64,000 nucleotides of DNA from Fomes fomentarius (Eukaryota > Basidiomycota > Agaricomycetes > Polyporales > Polyporaceae): assembly GCA_022606135.1 (NCBI GenBank), contig JABYQN010000009.1, positions 397,001-461,000 on the forward strand. Reading direction: 5' to 3'. The translations under genes were made by a program, and so were the position numbers. This document shows, piece by piece, positions 44,486 through 56,573 of this stretch. The notes beneath the pieces were generated by a model. It saw nothing but the letters and a program-made list of their open reading frames with translations, had not been told where the DNA came from and ran no database searches. Positions within the stretch are counted from its first letter, which is position 1, and the number at the start of each line of letters is the position of its first letter.

Positions 44486-46252
44486 AGATTCCTAGCGTAC
44501 CATAGACACCTGCTTGTTCTAGTCTAGCATCGTCCATCTTCACGAGATATTACCACTCCTTCCATAACTATCATTCGATATATCTCTCAGTCGCCCACTT
44601 CAGATCATAACACCTTCTTTCATATCATCGCAAGTTCTGTTGTCTTACTAGCACTTTCTTGGTCTGTCCTCGCAATGTTGTGTGCTCGCTACATCCGTTA
44701 CAAATATCACGTCGATTCCCATGTATCGCGCTTACTGAGATGATGGCCCGATTCGGATAACGTGTACGCAAGACCTTCGGATCCTAACAAGTACAAATAG
44801 TCTATACTAAACGCCAACACTTGACTTAACCCTAACCAGTCTACTGAACGTTGAGGTGACAACAAACACATCTATCATCTCTCTCTTGCTATCGGTGCTC
44901 GATGTACGAATCCCCAATTTCCATCTGTTGGCCCCATCTAAACCTGCTTCGTGTCGTCCTTCCCAAACTGTCAAGTTGTGCACCCATGTTGTTTGACTCT
45001 TCGGTTGATTGTGATACGTTTAGAGTATATATCTCTAAGAGGATTCTTCTTGCCCCACTTACGGGCATGTGGTTTTGGAGGGCCATTCTCTGCTTTGCAA
45101 TTGTTCGTCGTGAGTCATCTCTGAAGCAGAAATTCTCTTCGCTCACTCCTTTCCCATTGTCTTCCTCAAGTCTGATTTTGTACTACACTGCGAGATTGTG
45201 AGATGGCCTCCGCGCACTTTTAGAGTCGGTCTAGTCCAAAAGCCTATGGCTGATCACCCTTGGATCGCCCTTCCCGAAAGCGATTGCAAGGCTGCATGTA
45301 CACAGTGGTGATACCTTGTACCTTGCACGGCGAGTGTTGTGATGCGGGGAGCATATTGCAGTGCTACGATGCCCGAGTTGGGACTTTGGCTGGCTCAGTA
45401 GTCTCGGGGACAGGCTGGCTTTCAGCCATGATGACACCTGCTGCTAACCAGGCTCAGACAGGTGAGTCATGCCGAGGAGGTATATACGAGGTTCGCGCAA
45501 TTCATCTCTGGTACGCGGACATCCGATTGTATAGCTGAGGGTTTTTGGTGACAAGGAAGGAGGATTTGGAGAAGGATAGCGGTTGGAATGCGAGGAAAGG
45601 AAAAAAAGTTTACGCGCCCCGTGGTTGTGATACAGCTGCTGCTGCCGCCGCCCAGCTGTTGGAGGTGGTCGCATGGCATTTCTTGGTGCATCCGCCTGTA
45701 TGTACTAGAGTGATGTGTTGTTCCAATTAGATCGCATAGTGACGAGTTTCGGACGAGATCACTGCGTCCTTCAACGTCTCTCCTGGAGATTTACAGAAGC
45801 GGGCATATTTTCGTAGTTCAAATGAACAACGAGCAATAGGTCAATAGACCACCGGCATACTCAATCTACAAGGGCATTGTGATGAAGGTGCAGTTGAGGG
45901 AGGCTCTATCAAAGGGCACTGCTGGCTCGCTGAGCTGCAACGCTCAGAAAGGAAGGCGGGGGCGGGCGTTAGTCATACGACGAGTGGGGAATTTGTCAGA
46001 CTGACAACCGGCCTTTCACAACAGCGGTATAACGGACGTGGAGCCCAGTACGGTTTGGAACAGCGACTACGACGACGCAGATATTCGTTCACAGAGAAGA
46101 CACACAATTGTGTTCTGATTACAACGAGGACATAGTAGATAGCGATGTGGAAAACAGCGAGAGGTGTTGAGAACGAAAACGATACAAACTCGGGAGACAA
46201 CATATGCGTGATACAAGACTAGTACATAGGACAGCAATAAGATCAAGTGAGA
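44486..46252. other. Gene-poor region, about 1.8 kb
   Basis: This contains the DCP1 3' UTR and sequence with only short chance frames. A minus-strand ATG at about 45430 opens a 21-codon acidic/proline peptide that looks like a possible first exon, but no continuation was found. No RNA gene was recognised. Confidence 0.4.
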
Positions 46253-46786
46253 TGGGCCGAGATGAGTGTGGGGTCTTCAAAGAAGTCGTAAAGTCGTCTT
46301 GTGGACAACGAAGCGGGGAGAGCTGCCCTCGAGGGAGCGTGAGCTTCACGCAACGAGAATGATAGATGGGCCAAGTGAACTCACAGGAAGGTATGCTAGC
46401 CCTCAAGCTTACCAGACCAGAAAAGTAGGTCGTTCGCACCGATACCTGGCCGTTCCATGATAGGAACTGTGCCAAGGAACGGGAACACATAGTCGTCCTG
46501 CGACTCGAGTTCCTGAGGTGCGTCTTGAACTCGAGCGGTTTGGGCCCTGTGCCCATTCGTTGGTGCAAATACAAAACGGGGGTATGCGGGTGGTGGGGGA
46601 TATATGATTGGAACGGGAGGGCGATTCTCCTCGTCCCCTGCGTTCTGAGCGGGGATGGGCGCGGGGGCGGGGGGATGGGGACGGGTGCAGGTGCAGGGGG
46701 ACGGGCGCAGGGGCGGGGGGAACGGGCGCGGCTACGATTGGCGCAAGCTGTGGTGCGATCTGGAGGGCAGCGATAGGAGTAGCCAT
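46253..46786 (-). CDS. Small proline-rich hypothetical protein
   Basis: Not recognised, but a coherent three-exon model can be built: 46786-46736 (MATPIAALQIAPQLAPI), 46644-46413 and 46322-46253. All three splice phases agree. Introns are 91 and 90 nt with GTAGCC and GTAAGC donors. Exon 2 reads NAGDEENRPPVPIIYPPPPA, then FAPTNGHRAQTARVQDAPQE and ESQDDYVFPFLGTVPIMERP. Exon 3 ends RRLYDFFEDPTLISAHLT. About 117 residues, rich in Pro, with Tyr-Pro-Pro motifs that suggest SH3 or WW interaction. If the first intron is retained, the frame instead runs through a Pro/Arg tract to 46409, giving a different C-terminus. No homologue is named. Confidence 0.55.
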
Positions 46787-48955
46787 AGTGGGGGAGTATA
46801 GAAGGGAGTGAGTAGTGCTTCCGAGCGTGCTGGTTGCAGGGAGAGTTGGATGGTCGGCAACTGGGACGGGGCGGTCGGCTCATGTATGGGCGCCAGAGTC
46901 GTGATCCCGATGACAACTCCGCAACTGCAGGGCAGGCCCTCAGGCGTCCAGACTCCCACGTCAATGAGCCTTGGTTTTCGCGCATAGCTGCAAGGATCTG
47001 TAGTCGTACCTAAGCCCGCCCACCTACAATATTTGGGGCTATAGAACGACGGACATGGAGTGAAGAGAGGGCCCGCAACACCACTCGCAGTGACCGCTCC
47101 TCCCCGTCGCGTCCACTGTTGGTACAATCATCCCATATAACATGCTGCCGAGGTCGATAGAGGGTGGTAGGAGTGCACTGATCCAGGATTGACCGCTGTA
47201 GGGGTCCTGGGACTGTGGCACAGCGAACAAAGTCAACTCCAACATTGCGCCGCTGCCACGGCGACCGTACGACTTGTAATTCTTGGTCCTCCGATTGTTT
47301 GTGCCTTCAGTAAACCCGGTGCCCGCATCTACACCAATGGGCGTTATGTAGTATATCTATAGAACCGGGGGATAGGGGATGACATAGTGACCTTCTGCCG
47401 ACCCTCGGTGGACGACGGAGAGAGGGACGACAGTCAACGAGCACCTAGGCAAAACATTCATCAGCATATGCATGACCCAATGCACAGCGAAATATGACTA
47501 ATTGGTATCCTTGCAACGACGAGGATGTTGAGGGTAATATGGTATATCAAGTACTTCGTGAACATCGCACATAATTCACATCACGCAGGACGGTATCTGG
47601 TTGGCAATCGGATGTATATAGCGGCATATCGACAACGTGCTATAAAGTATAAAGGCGGAGGATAGAGGTACAGAAAACGACGACAGGTATCGAAAAGTGG
47701 GCATATTTCAGGAGAAAGTCATGGTTAAAAGAAAGCACGGTATAGGATGCCATAAGCAAGATATGGTAGGCAAGACGGAGCAGGAGGGTCGCAACTTAGG
47801 ATACACGTAGAATTTGAGCGATGTAGAATTGAGCGATGCGGGTAGGACAGGTTTCGCAGACATGAACGCGAAGTAGAAAGTATACGAGGACGAAGGAAGT
47901 GAGGAGAGGCACGACACAACATGACACGTACCGGTACATTCACAAGCTAGTCAGATGTCAGCTGCGCCACACTCGACGCGTTATTGCCGACCACAAATGG
48001 CACGTCTCCGTTGTCGTCTGCAACGTTGCAGTGGCGCGGGTAGAACTGGAACGTAACGACATATGTCAGCCACTCTGAGATCGAGGTGAGGTGAGTTGGC
48101 GTGAATAAGTGCGGTGAGATAGGAAAGGAGGTATGGCTCAGGAAGACAGTGGCGCGACGTAGTGGTCGTTGGATAAGGGAGTTACAAGTCGGACGAGCAG
48201 AGTCCCCGTCAATGCGACCACAAACCTCAGAAGGTCAAGGCTGCGGCCGCCACACAACAGGGGCTATTCAGTCTTCATACGCTTTGCCCAGGCTCCGAGA
48301 CCGTTCTTCATCCCGAAGAAAACGCACAGTGACAAAATATATATCAGCATTGACAGACGAGGATGCGGCAGCGATGGTCAGACCACTGACCACGCGTGGT
48401 CTCTTGCTACACAGCCCGTCTGGATGCGCATTGGCTTTACAGTATCTCGCTCGATTTGGTGGTGAAGCGCCCGGTCGCCGTGTGGGGATGTCCCGCGCAG
48501 TTACCTGCAACAAGTGTATGTCTGTGCGAGAGACAGTGGTCTTTAGCGTTAGATGGCCCAACCGTGCCGAATGACATACTCTTCTACCAGCCGGCCAACG
48601 CTGAGGGGCACTGCGGACTCACCGAGCGGTACAATAGAGGACGGGCGCTAGTGTGCCCGATTGGGGGTCACAATGAGACGCCGGTATCAAAGCGTGTCCT
48701 CGTACAAAGCCCAACCCCACAAAGCGTTCAGCTGAACGGACCATAGATGCGCACAAAGAGCGGCTTTCCGGACAGGTATTTGAGCAGGTCCGGACGTGGG
48801 CGAGCCAGCCAACAACCCTCAACTCTCCTCCCCCTCCACTCGCACTCCAAGCGCAAGAGACAAAGTCGACGTTACCACAACAGGGTTACGGTGAGTATGC
48901 ACGCCCGGTGTCCACGCCATCTCTGAGATGTTTACTGATCGAGAAGTTCATAGAG
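46787..48955. other. Gene-poor region, about 2.2 kb
   Basis: This includes the promoter side of the proline-rich gene and the 5' region of the gene at 48956. The clearest signal is a likely intron at 48896-48950 (GTGAGT to AG) just before ATG 48956, which would be a 5' UTR or upstream coding intron of that gene. A short minus-strand segment near 48060-47947 reads like the end of a protein but has no visible upstream exons. Confidence 0.4.
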
Positions 48956-50128
48956 ATGGACGCTAGCAGTTCAGAGATAGCACGGCAGGCCGCGTTTCGC
49001 GAATTCGTCGAGCAATATTACCCGGATGCCCACCGCATCTCCGTCGACCTCTCCGCCACAGGCGTGGGTCAACACCTGCGCTGGCACTACTCCGAAGACC
49101 TGATCGACGTGCACCAGGAGGAAGTAAAGCAAGAGCGCGAGCCTTCTCCAGACTTCTCATGCGCATCGACCGTGCTCGTCGACCACGACGGCGACAGCCA
49201 GATGGGCGACGAAGAGGCACGCCTGGAGACCCCGACGCGCGAGTCGCCGTTCGACCCCGGCTCGGTCGTCCTCACCCCCAAGAAGCAGGCATTGCGCGGG
49301 TTGAGCCGCGAGCCACGCATCGGAGGCGGATTCGACTGGTGGCACAAGGAGTCTGGCGTCGAAGACCGCGTGGCCTTCCTTCGCGATCTATCCCAACCAC
49401 CTCAGCACGGTGCTGTTGAGCCCGCGACCCTCGGCCCTGATGCGTTAGTGGTGTACCAGCAGCTCGAGAAGGAGCGGGAGCGCAACGGCGGACCTAGTGT
49501 GCAACGTCGTAAACCGCAGCCCCGGAACCTACCGCAGCGCCACAGCGACGATGCGGTGAGCATATCGAGCATCGCGACGGACGCGACGGTCATCCTCGAC
49601 AACCCGAAGAAGAACGCTGGGAAACCAACGCTGTTCAACGGAGAGCTGCCGATTGTGCGACAACCGGCCACTCCTGACGAGTACAAGCAAAATGGGAACC
49701 GAAGCCCGAACAAGCAAGGCGCAGGCAACCTCCATGGACAGCTGTCGACGATTCAGGAGGAAGGGAGCGGTGTCGACATGAGCGCATGGGCGGCGCCTCG
49801 AGTACCCGACTTCGGACAAATGCGCATCTTCCAAGACGACAAGGGGGACTGGGTGCGCGACGGCTCGCTTAGGCCAGATGCGCCGTACAAGCTCGATAGA
49901 AAGTTCCTCCCGCCCCGCGTCGAGATGGGCCCGCCCCAGGCAGGGCCGTCGCGCGCCAAGCGTGGTGACACCGAGGAAGTCGAACCTCATCATCGCCATG
50001 TACGCTTGGTCCCATACGTGGAGATACCTGTGAGGAAGATAAAGCGTGCAGTCGCGCCGCCGTCGGAACCTGAGCCGTCGGCCCCACAGCTGAGGAGGAG
50101 CGCGAGGCTTAGGAAGCAGAAGGCTTGA
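48956..50128 (+). CDS. Hypothetical protein with basic C-terminus
   Basis: Not recognised. One long exon of 390 codons from ATG 48956 (MDASSSEIARQAAFREFVEQ) to TGA 50126-50128. The N-terminal 50 residues look structured (helical, with HRISVDLSATGVGQHLRWHY). The rest is polar and low-complexity, with charged segments, DWWHKESGVEDRVAFLRDL, and a C-terminal basic patch (RRSARLRKQ) like a nuclear localisation signal. A candidate intron ends at 48950, immediately upstream, so additional coding exons to the left are possible; the first ATG after it was chosen. A nuclear regulatory or chromatin-linked role is possible, but no domain supports it. Confidence 0.6.
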   Translation: MDASSSEIARQAAFREFVEQYYPDAHRISVDLSATGVGQHLRWHYSEDLIDVHQEEVKQEREPSPDFSCASTVLVDHDGDSQMGDEEARLETPTRESPFDPGSVVLTPKKQALRGLSREPRIGGGFDWWHKESGVEDRVAFLRDLSQPPQHGAVEPATLGPDALVVYQQLEKERERNGGPSVQRRKPQPRNLPQRHSDDAVSISSIATDATVILDNPKKNAGKPTLFNGELPIVRQPATPDEYKQNGNRSPNKQGAGNLHGQLSTIQEEGSGVDMSAWAAPRVPDFGQMRIFQDDKGDWVRDGSLRPDAPYKLDRKFLPPRVEMGPPQAGPSRAKRGDTEEVEPHHRHVRLVPYVEIPVRKIKRAVAPPSEPEPSAPQLRRSARLRKQKA

Positions 50129-50578
50129 AGCCTCGATGAAGACGATACCCCTGTTGTACAATATGCCTCTCACTCATATCCTACGCTCCTTTAATCAACC
50201 CCATGTACGAGCTTATCACTGTATGCACCATGTATGACTTACTACGATTGATTATGACCATGCCATGAGCTCTGCTCCCCCTTTGCGTTGAAACATGAGC
50301 CATCTTGGAATTATTGGTTGTCCCAGAAGCGCGCGGAGACAGCGAGAGCTAGGGCGGGGTCAGTCAGACGGGACCTTGCGCACTGCGTCGGGAGTCGGGA
50401 GGTCGGGGCGACGGCGGGTGCCTGCAAGGGGGCAACGTGGAGACACTCATACAGCGCCGCGCGTCGGGACACCGCCCTCGGCAAATCCCGCCGGCACCGG
50501 GCACGTTGGACGGCCGTCGCAAGCGCTGACCCCACACCCTTCCTCGTCGTTGTCCACGACGTCCGCCTACTTTGCCTG

Positions 50579-51837
50579 ATGCCGTCCCCACCGAAGCCCT
50601 GGGAGAGAGGCGGCACTGCTGCTGCCGCCCCTGCCGCCCTTGCTACGTCTACAGCACCCGCAACGAGTCCAGCGCCTCAAGCGTCCTCTTCATCTTCCGC
50701 AACCCCTTCTGTCCCTACCCGTCCAGCAGCATTTTCAAACCCGACGACTTCGACACTTACGACCACCAACCCTACACTTAATAGCGCTCTCGCCTCTCCT
50801 TACTCTTCTTATTCCCCTTACCGCTATGGCTCCTCCCCGTACGGCATGAGCAGTATGTACGGGGGAGGAATGGGCTACGGCGGGGGATACGGAGGGTACG
50901 GCGGGTCCTACGGAGGCTATGGGATGAGCGGGATGAGTGGGGTGGGTGGGATGGGTGGAATGTATGGTGGTCTCCCCGGAATGGGCTATGGAATGCCCGG
51001 GCCAGGTGGACCGTTCGACCCCAACAATCCCTCGCTCAGCCAATCGCTCGAGTCGACGACGCAGCACACCTTCGCGCTCCTCCACTCCATCGTCCAGACG
51101 TTCTCTGGGGTCGCACAGATGCTTGAGTCGACGTTCATGGCCACACACTCGTCGTTCTTCGCCATGGTCGGTGTCATCGAGCAGTTTGGGCAGCTCCGCA
51201 ACGCGCTGGGGAGCGTCCTTGGCCTCTTTGGCCTCGTCCGCTGGATGCGGGACCTCATCACCGGCAGGTCGTCGCACGGCGCAGGTGCGATGCGCGGGGA
51301 GTTCCGCGACTTTGTGAACGGGAGACCCGTGCAAGGTCCGCAGCCGCCAGCCCCGAAGGCGAGCAAGAAACCGCTCATCATCTTCCTCCTCGCCATCTTC
51401 GGAGTTCCGTATGCGATGCACAAGCTCATCCGCATGCTGACGGAACGCCAGCAGGCGCAGATTGCGTCCGGCCAGATTCAGGGCCCTCTTCCCCCGCTCG
51501 ATCCGTCGCAACTCACGTTCGCACGGGCGCTGTATCCGTTTGAGGCGTCTTCGCCTGCGGAACTCTCGCTCAAGGAGAACGAGATTGTGGCTATTATGGG
51601 CAAGTTGGACCCGGCGACTGGAGCCGAGGTCGATCCTAGGATCGAGGTACGTTTGCTCTTTCGTGCTCAGAGTTGCAGTCCAGTATGCTGACATGGCGTC
51701 CATCGCAGGTTGAAGGTAGCGAATGGTGGAAGGGTCGGACTCGAGAGGGCCGGGAAGGTTGGTTCCCGAAGAAGTGGGTGCAGGTACTGGAGCGGCGGAA
51801 ACCTACTGAAAATCCAGAGGGCAAAAAGGTCGAGTAG
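50579..51837 (+). CDS. PEX13: PEX13, peroxisomal docking-complex membrane protein
   Basis: Peroxin 13, part of the docking complex for the import receptors Pex5 and Pex7. Two exons: 50579-51656 and 51709-51837. ATG 50579 gives MPSPPKPWERGG, the conserved PKPWE start. A Gly/Tyr/Met-rich segment follows (GYGGGYGGYGGSYGGYG), then helices QHTFALLHSIVQTFSGVAQM and FGQLRNALGSVLGLFGLVRW, a membrane segment with KKPLIIFLLAIFGVPYAMHK, and a C-terminal SH3 domain (FARALYPFEASSPAELSLKE, EWWKGRTREGREGWFPKKWV). The 52-nt intron lies inside the SH3 domain. About 400 residues, normal for fungal Pex13. Confidence 0.93.
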
Positions 51838-54800
51838 GTGTGCAAGTATCTCTTTCTTTGGTGCGTGCAGTCGATTTTGGTTAGGAACGGTTTCGCGTTC
51901 TTCTATGTCCATTCCTTCCTCCGTTCCCTTCCTGTATCTTGCTGTCTCCCATATGATATTACCTGGTGTTGGGTAACAACCCATTCTGTTCAGTGTACGA
52001 TGTAAGATACATGCAGTCGGTATTGTTGTCCCTGTCCAAATCAGCCTTCGTGGGGCTCTGCAAGATCCTACGGTTTCCATCCTAGTGAAATGGAGGGCGG
52101 GGGATGTCTTTGGTTCGTCATTCTCCCATTCTCCGCCCGATTGGCCATCGGAGAACCGGCGACTACTCATCATGTCCACCACGTCCACGTCCGATTTCTT
52201 CGATCCGTCTGAACAGCATGTATCTGGCGGGTACTTGACCTCTTGCATCACATCTCTCTCAACCTCAGCGACCTCGGAGAGTCGACTGGCGTTAACTCTT
52301 GAGCATGAGGAATGCCACTACGAGTGTTGCACGACTCCGAAGGTAAGCTGCTCGAAAGCAACGATGCTATCGGTCTCTGTGTCGGGCAGCTATGGGCCCG
52401 CAAACGTCAACAGCGGCGACATTAGACTTGAGGGATCGTTCCATCATCTGAACAATGGACTGTACGATGATTCGTGGTGCATAGGCCGGCCGGTGGAGAG
52501 ACGGAGAGACGATCGGCGGCGTCAGCAACTGGTAGTTGCGATGGTCATATTATGATTCACAATGAGGCAAGGGTCTGGAGAACAAGAACGTCAAATGCTG
52601 CGCGGCAAAGTCGTGTGGATGGAAACGTGATCGTTGTGTCATATATATGCGTTCAGGTCCGAACACAGGCGATTTTCAACCATCTCCCCCCGTTTTTGCA
52701 AGCTTTCACCCTGCGCCGCTCGTCACGAACGCCTTCCCCATCGCCTTCACCATCGTTTGCAAGGATCCCGCATGGACGGAACGCACAAGGACGTGCAGCA
52801 AAGGACGTGCGCGGCCTGGCGAGAGCCTCAGGGAGTAGGCGCCTCGGAGACCAAGTCTTGGTGGTCATGGTACGTCTCTGGAATTTGAGATAGCGTGCTC
52901 ACCGGTTGGATGTTCGGCATATAATCCCTGCCCATCTCTCGAGGACTGCCTATCCATCCTCAAATCATCCCAAATCACCATGCCACAACTGATGGTTATG
53001 ACCCCCCAACCCTCCCAAACCCCCTCGAAATGTCCATCTGACCCGGTTCAGACCTCCTCCTTGCCCTCATGCAAGAGGTCTGAGTCTGATGTAGAGGTCG
53101 AACAAGACGTCGGTCGTGCAAAGTAGTCAAAGCGCACTGTTGAGAGGTACGTAACCGAACATGAGGCGTCGGTCCACCTTCCTATTTTGGCCAGGGGAGC
53201 GCGCCCGACTGTTTCCATGACAAGAGACTCCTGGTTAGGGAGTCTCTTGTCATGGAAACATTCGTGCACGGGCCCTGCGAAATAGATTCCTGTTCTGATG
53301 CGGGATAATGCTTCAAGGGCATACATACCTTGCTGATCGAATCGGTGCCTCCACCCCCCCTTCAATTTTCCGTTAGGCGTCGTCGCAAGGGACAAGTGCA
53401 CTCACAGCAAACGGAAGGTCGCGGGGAATGTTTCCGAACAACGGACATCTGCAAATGCATCATATTGGTTAGCATGACTTTCACAAGCCGGAGGGTTGGG
53501 GCGTCCGAAATGGAATCCAACTACGCTCCACCCTGGTGGTATCAGAGCGCACCAAAATGCAATGCGCAAGACGCATGGTCGCCATTGCCATGACAGGCAA
53601 GGCAATCCGAGACCATATCTAGTTCTCTCGTCCTGTGCCACGTGGTGTGCAGTCGTTGGCGTCTGCGCGAAGGTGCAGTCAACAGACTCGCCGTCCAAAA
53701 GTTGATCATGTTATGCAGGGGTAGACGTTTGTCTACTCTTGTACACCTGTTAGAGGGAGGGTTGAACTATGCAGAACCTTGTGACGCGGGCGAACAGAGC
53801 TTCCCTTTTGAATCGCCCGTTTGAGCGAGTTCAAAGGACTCATTATGCGTATCGGTGATGGCGAGCGTGTAGGAGCAACTTCTTGGTGTCCCAAGCTGCG
53901 CTTGGTACGCTACGAAGCGGCCTCCTATTCGCGTCGCTGCGCTGGTCGTGGAATGAGGACATGCGGGACCCCGCGACATAGTATGGAGCTCACATTGGCC
54001 GCGTACTCCGTACGGATATGGTGGAGGCGTCGCGTTCTTTGACAGCGCTTGAGTGGTCGCGGTACTGGCCAACGGACGAGGCTGTTCCATTTTTGCTCTT
54101 CAGTACTGCGTCTTATAGGTCGACCGCGCCCCGTATTCTAGCCAACAGTGACAGTGCAAGAACGAGAAGCACGTTGCGAAGACTCACGTTCGCATTGGAG
54201 CATAAGACCGAGTGGTGTCTTTACAACGTTGGTGAGTACCCAGTGGGGAGAATGTAAGTCCGTCGTGGTAGCAGCATGAAGCAACTCGTGCCTACGCTCG
54301 TCCGGCGCGCTGTTACGTGTGGTGGTTTGGTTGAATCCCGCTTGACAAGTCGCCCATGACACGTTTGCTTTTCAGCTCGCGCGGTCGACTACGACCCGCA
54401 CTTTCATCCTGACGTTGAAAGTCAAGACCCTCACGCTTTGGAAACGAACACAACATCGCGACACTCACGGTTCAGCCTGGTCATAAGGAAGGTACGTCGC
54501 GGTTGTGGCACGAACAGCTGCGGGTTGAAGAGACGTGCTGTTGCGCCATCCAGAGTCATGTTACCGTGCTTCCCTTTGCGCCTAATTTGCGCGCGTGGAT
54601 ACTCACTCGTGATCTGATGGGTTCTCACGCATCTCCCCTATTGTTCTCCGATCGATATCCTGGGGCCAGAAGCAGCGACAGGCTGGCACAGCGAAGGAGT
54701 CGTTCTGTGAGCTGTACTGCCCAGACCCGTAAGCAACGCAGCGGGGCGTTCGGTGAGAGCGCGGTTGGCATCGTGGTCACAGCTCGTCAATTCGAATAAC

Positions 54801-56573
54801 GGTAGTATGAAGAATCGGTGACTGACGAGAAAATCTCTTGGAACTGGAGAGTGAACGGAGTGTTGATCTGCGCAAGGCGCGTGCCTGGGTATATCGTTGT
54901 CTCTCGGATGCTATGACGCGTGAGCTTGAACTTCAGATGACGGTGTCGGGAGTCACCTGGTGAAATATCTGTGTTCAGCCGAGGTGGACACTGTCTGTGC
55001 ACGCAAGTTGCCTTTAACGAATGCATGCGTTGGTCTTGGTATTCGCGGATCTTGTGGTTCTTAGTATGGTGATGAACCAACGATTCTGCTTGCATGCACG
55101 ACGGCTGCTGGATTGATTGCGCACCTAGAGCATAGTTCTTCCTGTGTCCGTCTCGACCTGTCCTTGTGTTTTGTGAGGGTCCTTGGCTACCCTGAATGTG
55201 TGGCACCCTTACCACCCGCGGTCGTATTATGAATCACTCCCAGACTGCGAGGAAGGGAACATATCGCTTGATGGGACCTGCGAGAGCTCGTGTAAAGATG
55301 TTTGCAGGAACGGATCGCTATTATCTCGTCCCAGGCTCAGTCGTCTAGGTCACTCCGTACCAGCAACGGAGTTGAACGTACCTTGCGCACTCGTTCTCAA
55401 TCTACCCAAGCGATATTCTAAGTCAAGCCTTGCAGATCGGACGTTGTAGCGGCTGTGAACGGGAGGGACGGGAGAAAGAGTTGGAGCAACCCAGAGGTGC
55501 GCGCCGCGCCGCTTACTTTGCGGTGCGTGATCCTTCTGCTAGCGTCGACGCATACTCACTGGGCATGAGCGCAGATGCCTAAGGTAGGCGGGAGCTCATT
55601 GGCCTAAGCTCAAATTCTGTCAAAGCGTAGTGCCAAAACAAACGCACCTGTATCAACCGCCTGCCATCTCCTATTTCTTCAGGTCCTCCCTCATCGCCTC
55701 GAGCCATATATCACCGGAGCGCATCTGACCTCGCCTCTCTGTGTCGGTGTCGGTCGGACGGAGCCAAGTGTTCACAGAGACAGCCACACTCGAACGCTCC
55801 AAGACCATCACTAGGCGGGATTGACGCCGGTGTGGTTAGTGATGCGAGGGAGCCTTGAGTAGGCGTAGGACTGGTCCAAGGTGCGTAACTTCAGTACGTG
55901 TATCGACATGGACAGCGTGGAGGAGGAGGAGGCGCTGGACACTGTGGCTGGGATGATGTGGCCTACCACGAGGCAACTACCATGGTACGCGGCAAAGCGC
56001 GCATTGTCCTAGCAGACAAAGGGCTGAAAAGGCATCTCATCCCGTCTGTTGACGGAACAATTGATCTCGGAGGTCGGAACGCTGTAATTGCTTTACAGGA
56101 CCCCGAAAGTGGGAGATATTGATATTGTCGGCATTCGGAGGCCGGAGTCACCGCGGCGGCGAGTCCCCACTCACAGCTATCACATCGGGCAGCTCTCTGC
56201 TGGCAATTTTGCTACGCCGCGCCGCTATGCGTCGCACTGTGGGCAAGAGTGCCTCATACTGTGCATAAAACATCATAAACTGACTGACTATGGACCAGCA
56301 TGTTTGGCAACGTCTCGCACGAAGGATTTGCCCACAGGTGTGGGCCGTCCGGTGATGAGAGTTCTTTCCGGGCGCCTGGTCGCGGTAGGGGGAGGAAGGT
56401 GGGGCCCATTTCTGGTTCGTTTACACTTGTTTGCCCTATCTCGCGATTTCGCACAAAACCGAACACCCCGTCCCCCACCCATCCACATCCTATCCTCTAC
56501 CTCTCCACTGTTGCGCCCCGGTTGTAACAACCCCATACCCTCACAACACAACACTTTCTACGACACGATCATA
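51838..56573. other. Gene-poor region, about 4.7 kb
   Basis: No supported gene. Frames up to about 195 codons have no domain and compete with each other on both strands. A perfect inverted repeat lies at 53210-53260 (separate entry). No transposon proteins, LTRs or tRNAs recognised. The last few hundred bases should contain the promoter of the gene at 56574. Confidence 0.5.
53210..53260. repeat. Perfect 22-bp inverted repeat with 7-nt loop
   Basis: Left arm 53210-53231 and right arm 53239-53260 are exact reverse complements, separated by TGGTTAG. The match stops abruptly at both ends (C opposite T). As RNA this would form a 22-bp hairpin without bulges. Confidence 0.95.

Noticed and set aside
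46119..46985. 288-codon minus-strand frame around the proline-rich gene
   Set aside because: Low-complexity Pro/Arg reading in a different frame from the three-exon model, whose splice phases all agree.
47039..47245. 68-codon minus-strand frame (MLELTLFAVPQSQD...)
   Set aside because: Protein-like for part of its length but no domain, no continuation and no splice support.
47947..48060. Minus-strand segment ending in NNASSVAQLTSD that resembles a C-terminal exon
   Set aside because: No upstream exon could be joined to it over 800 bp; too little evidence for a gene call.
50735..51703. 322-codon minus-strand frame
   Set aside because: Antisense to PEX13, whose Gly-rich and SH3 regions are clearly real. 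The frame is open because of the codon bias of the sense gene.
51667..52251. 194-codon minus-strand frame
   Set aside because: Overlaps the PEX13 last exon and 3' UTR; no domain and no plausible splicing.
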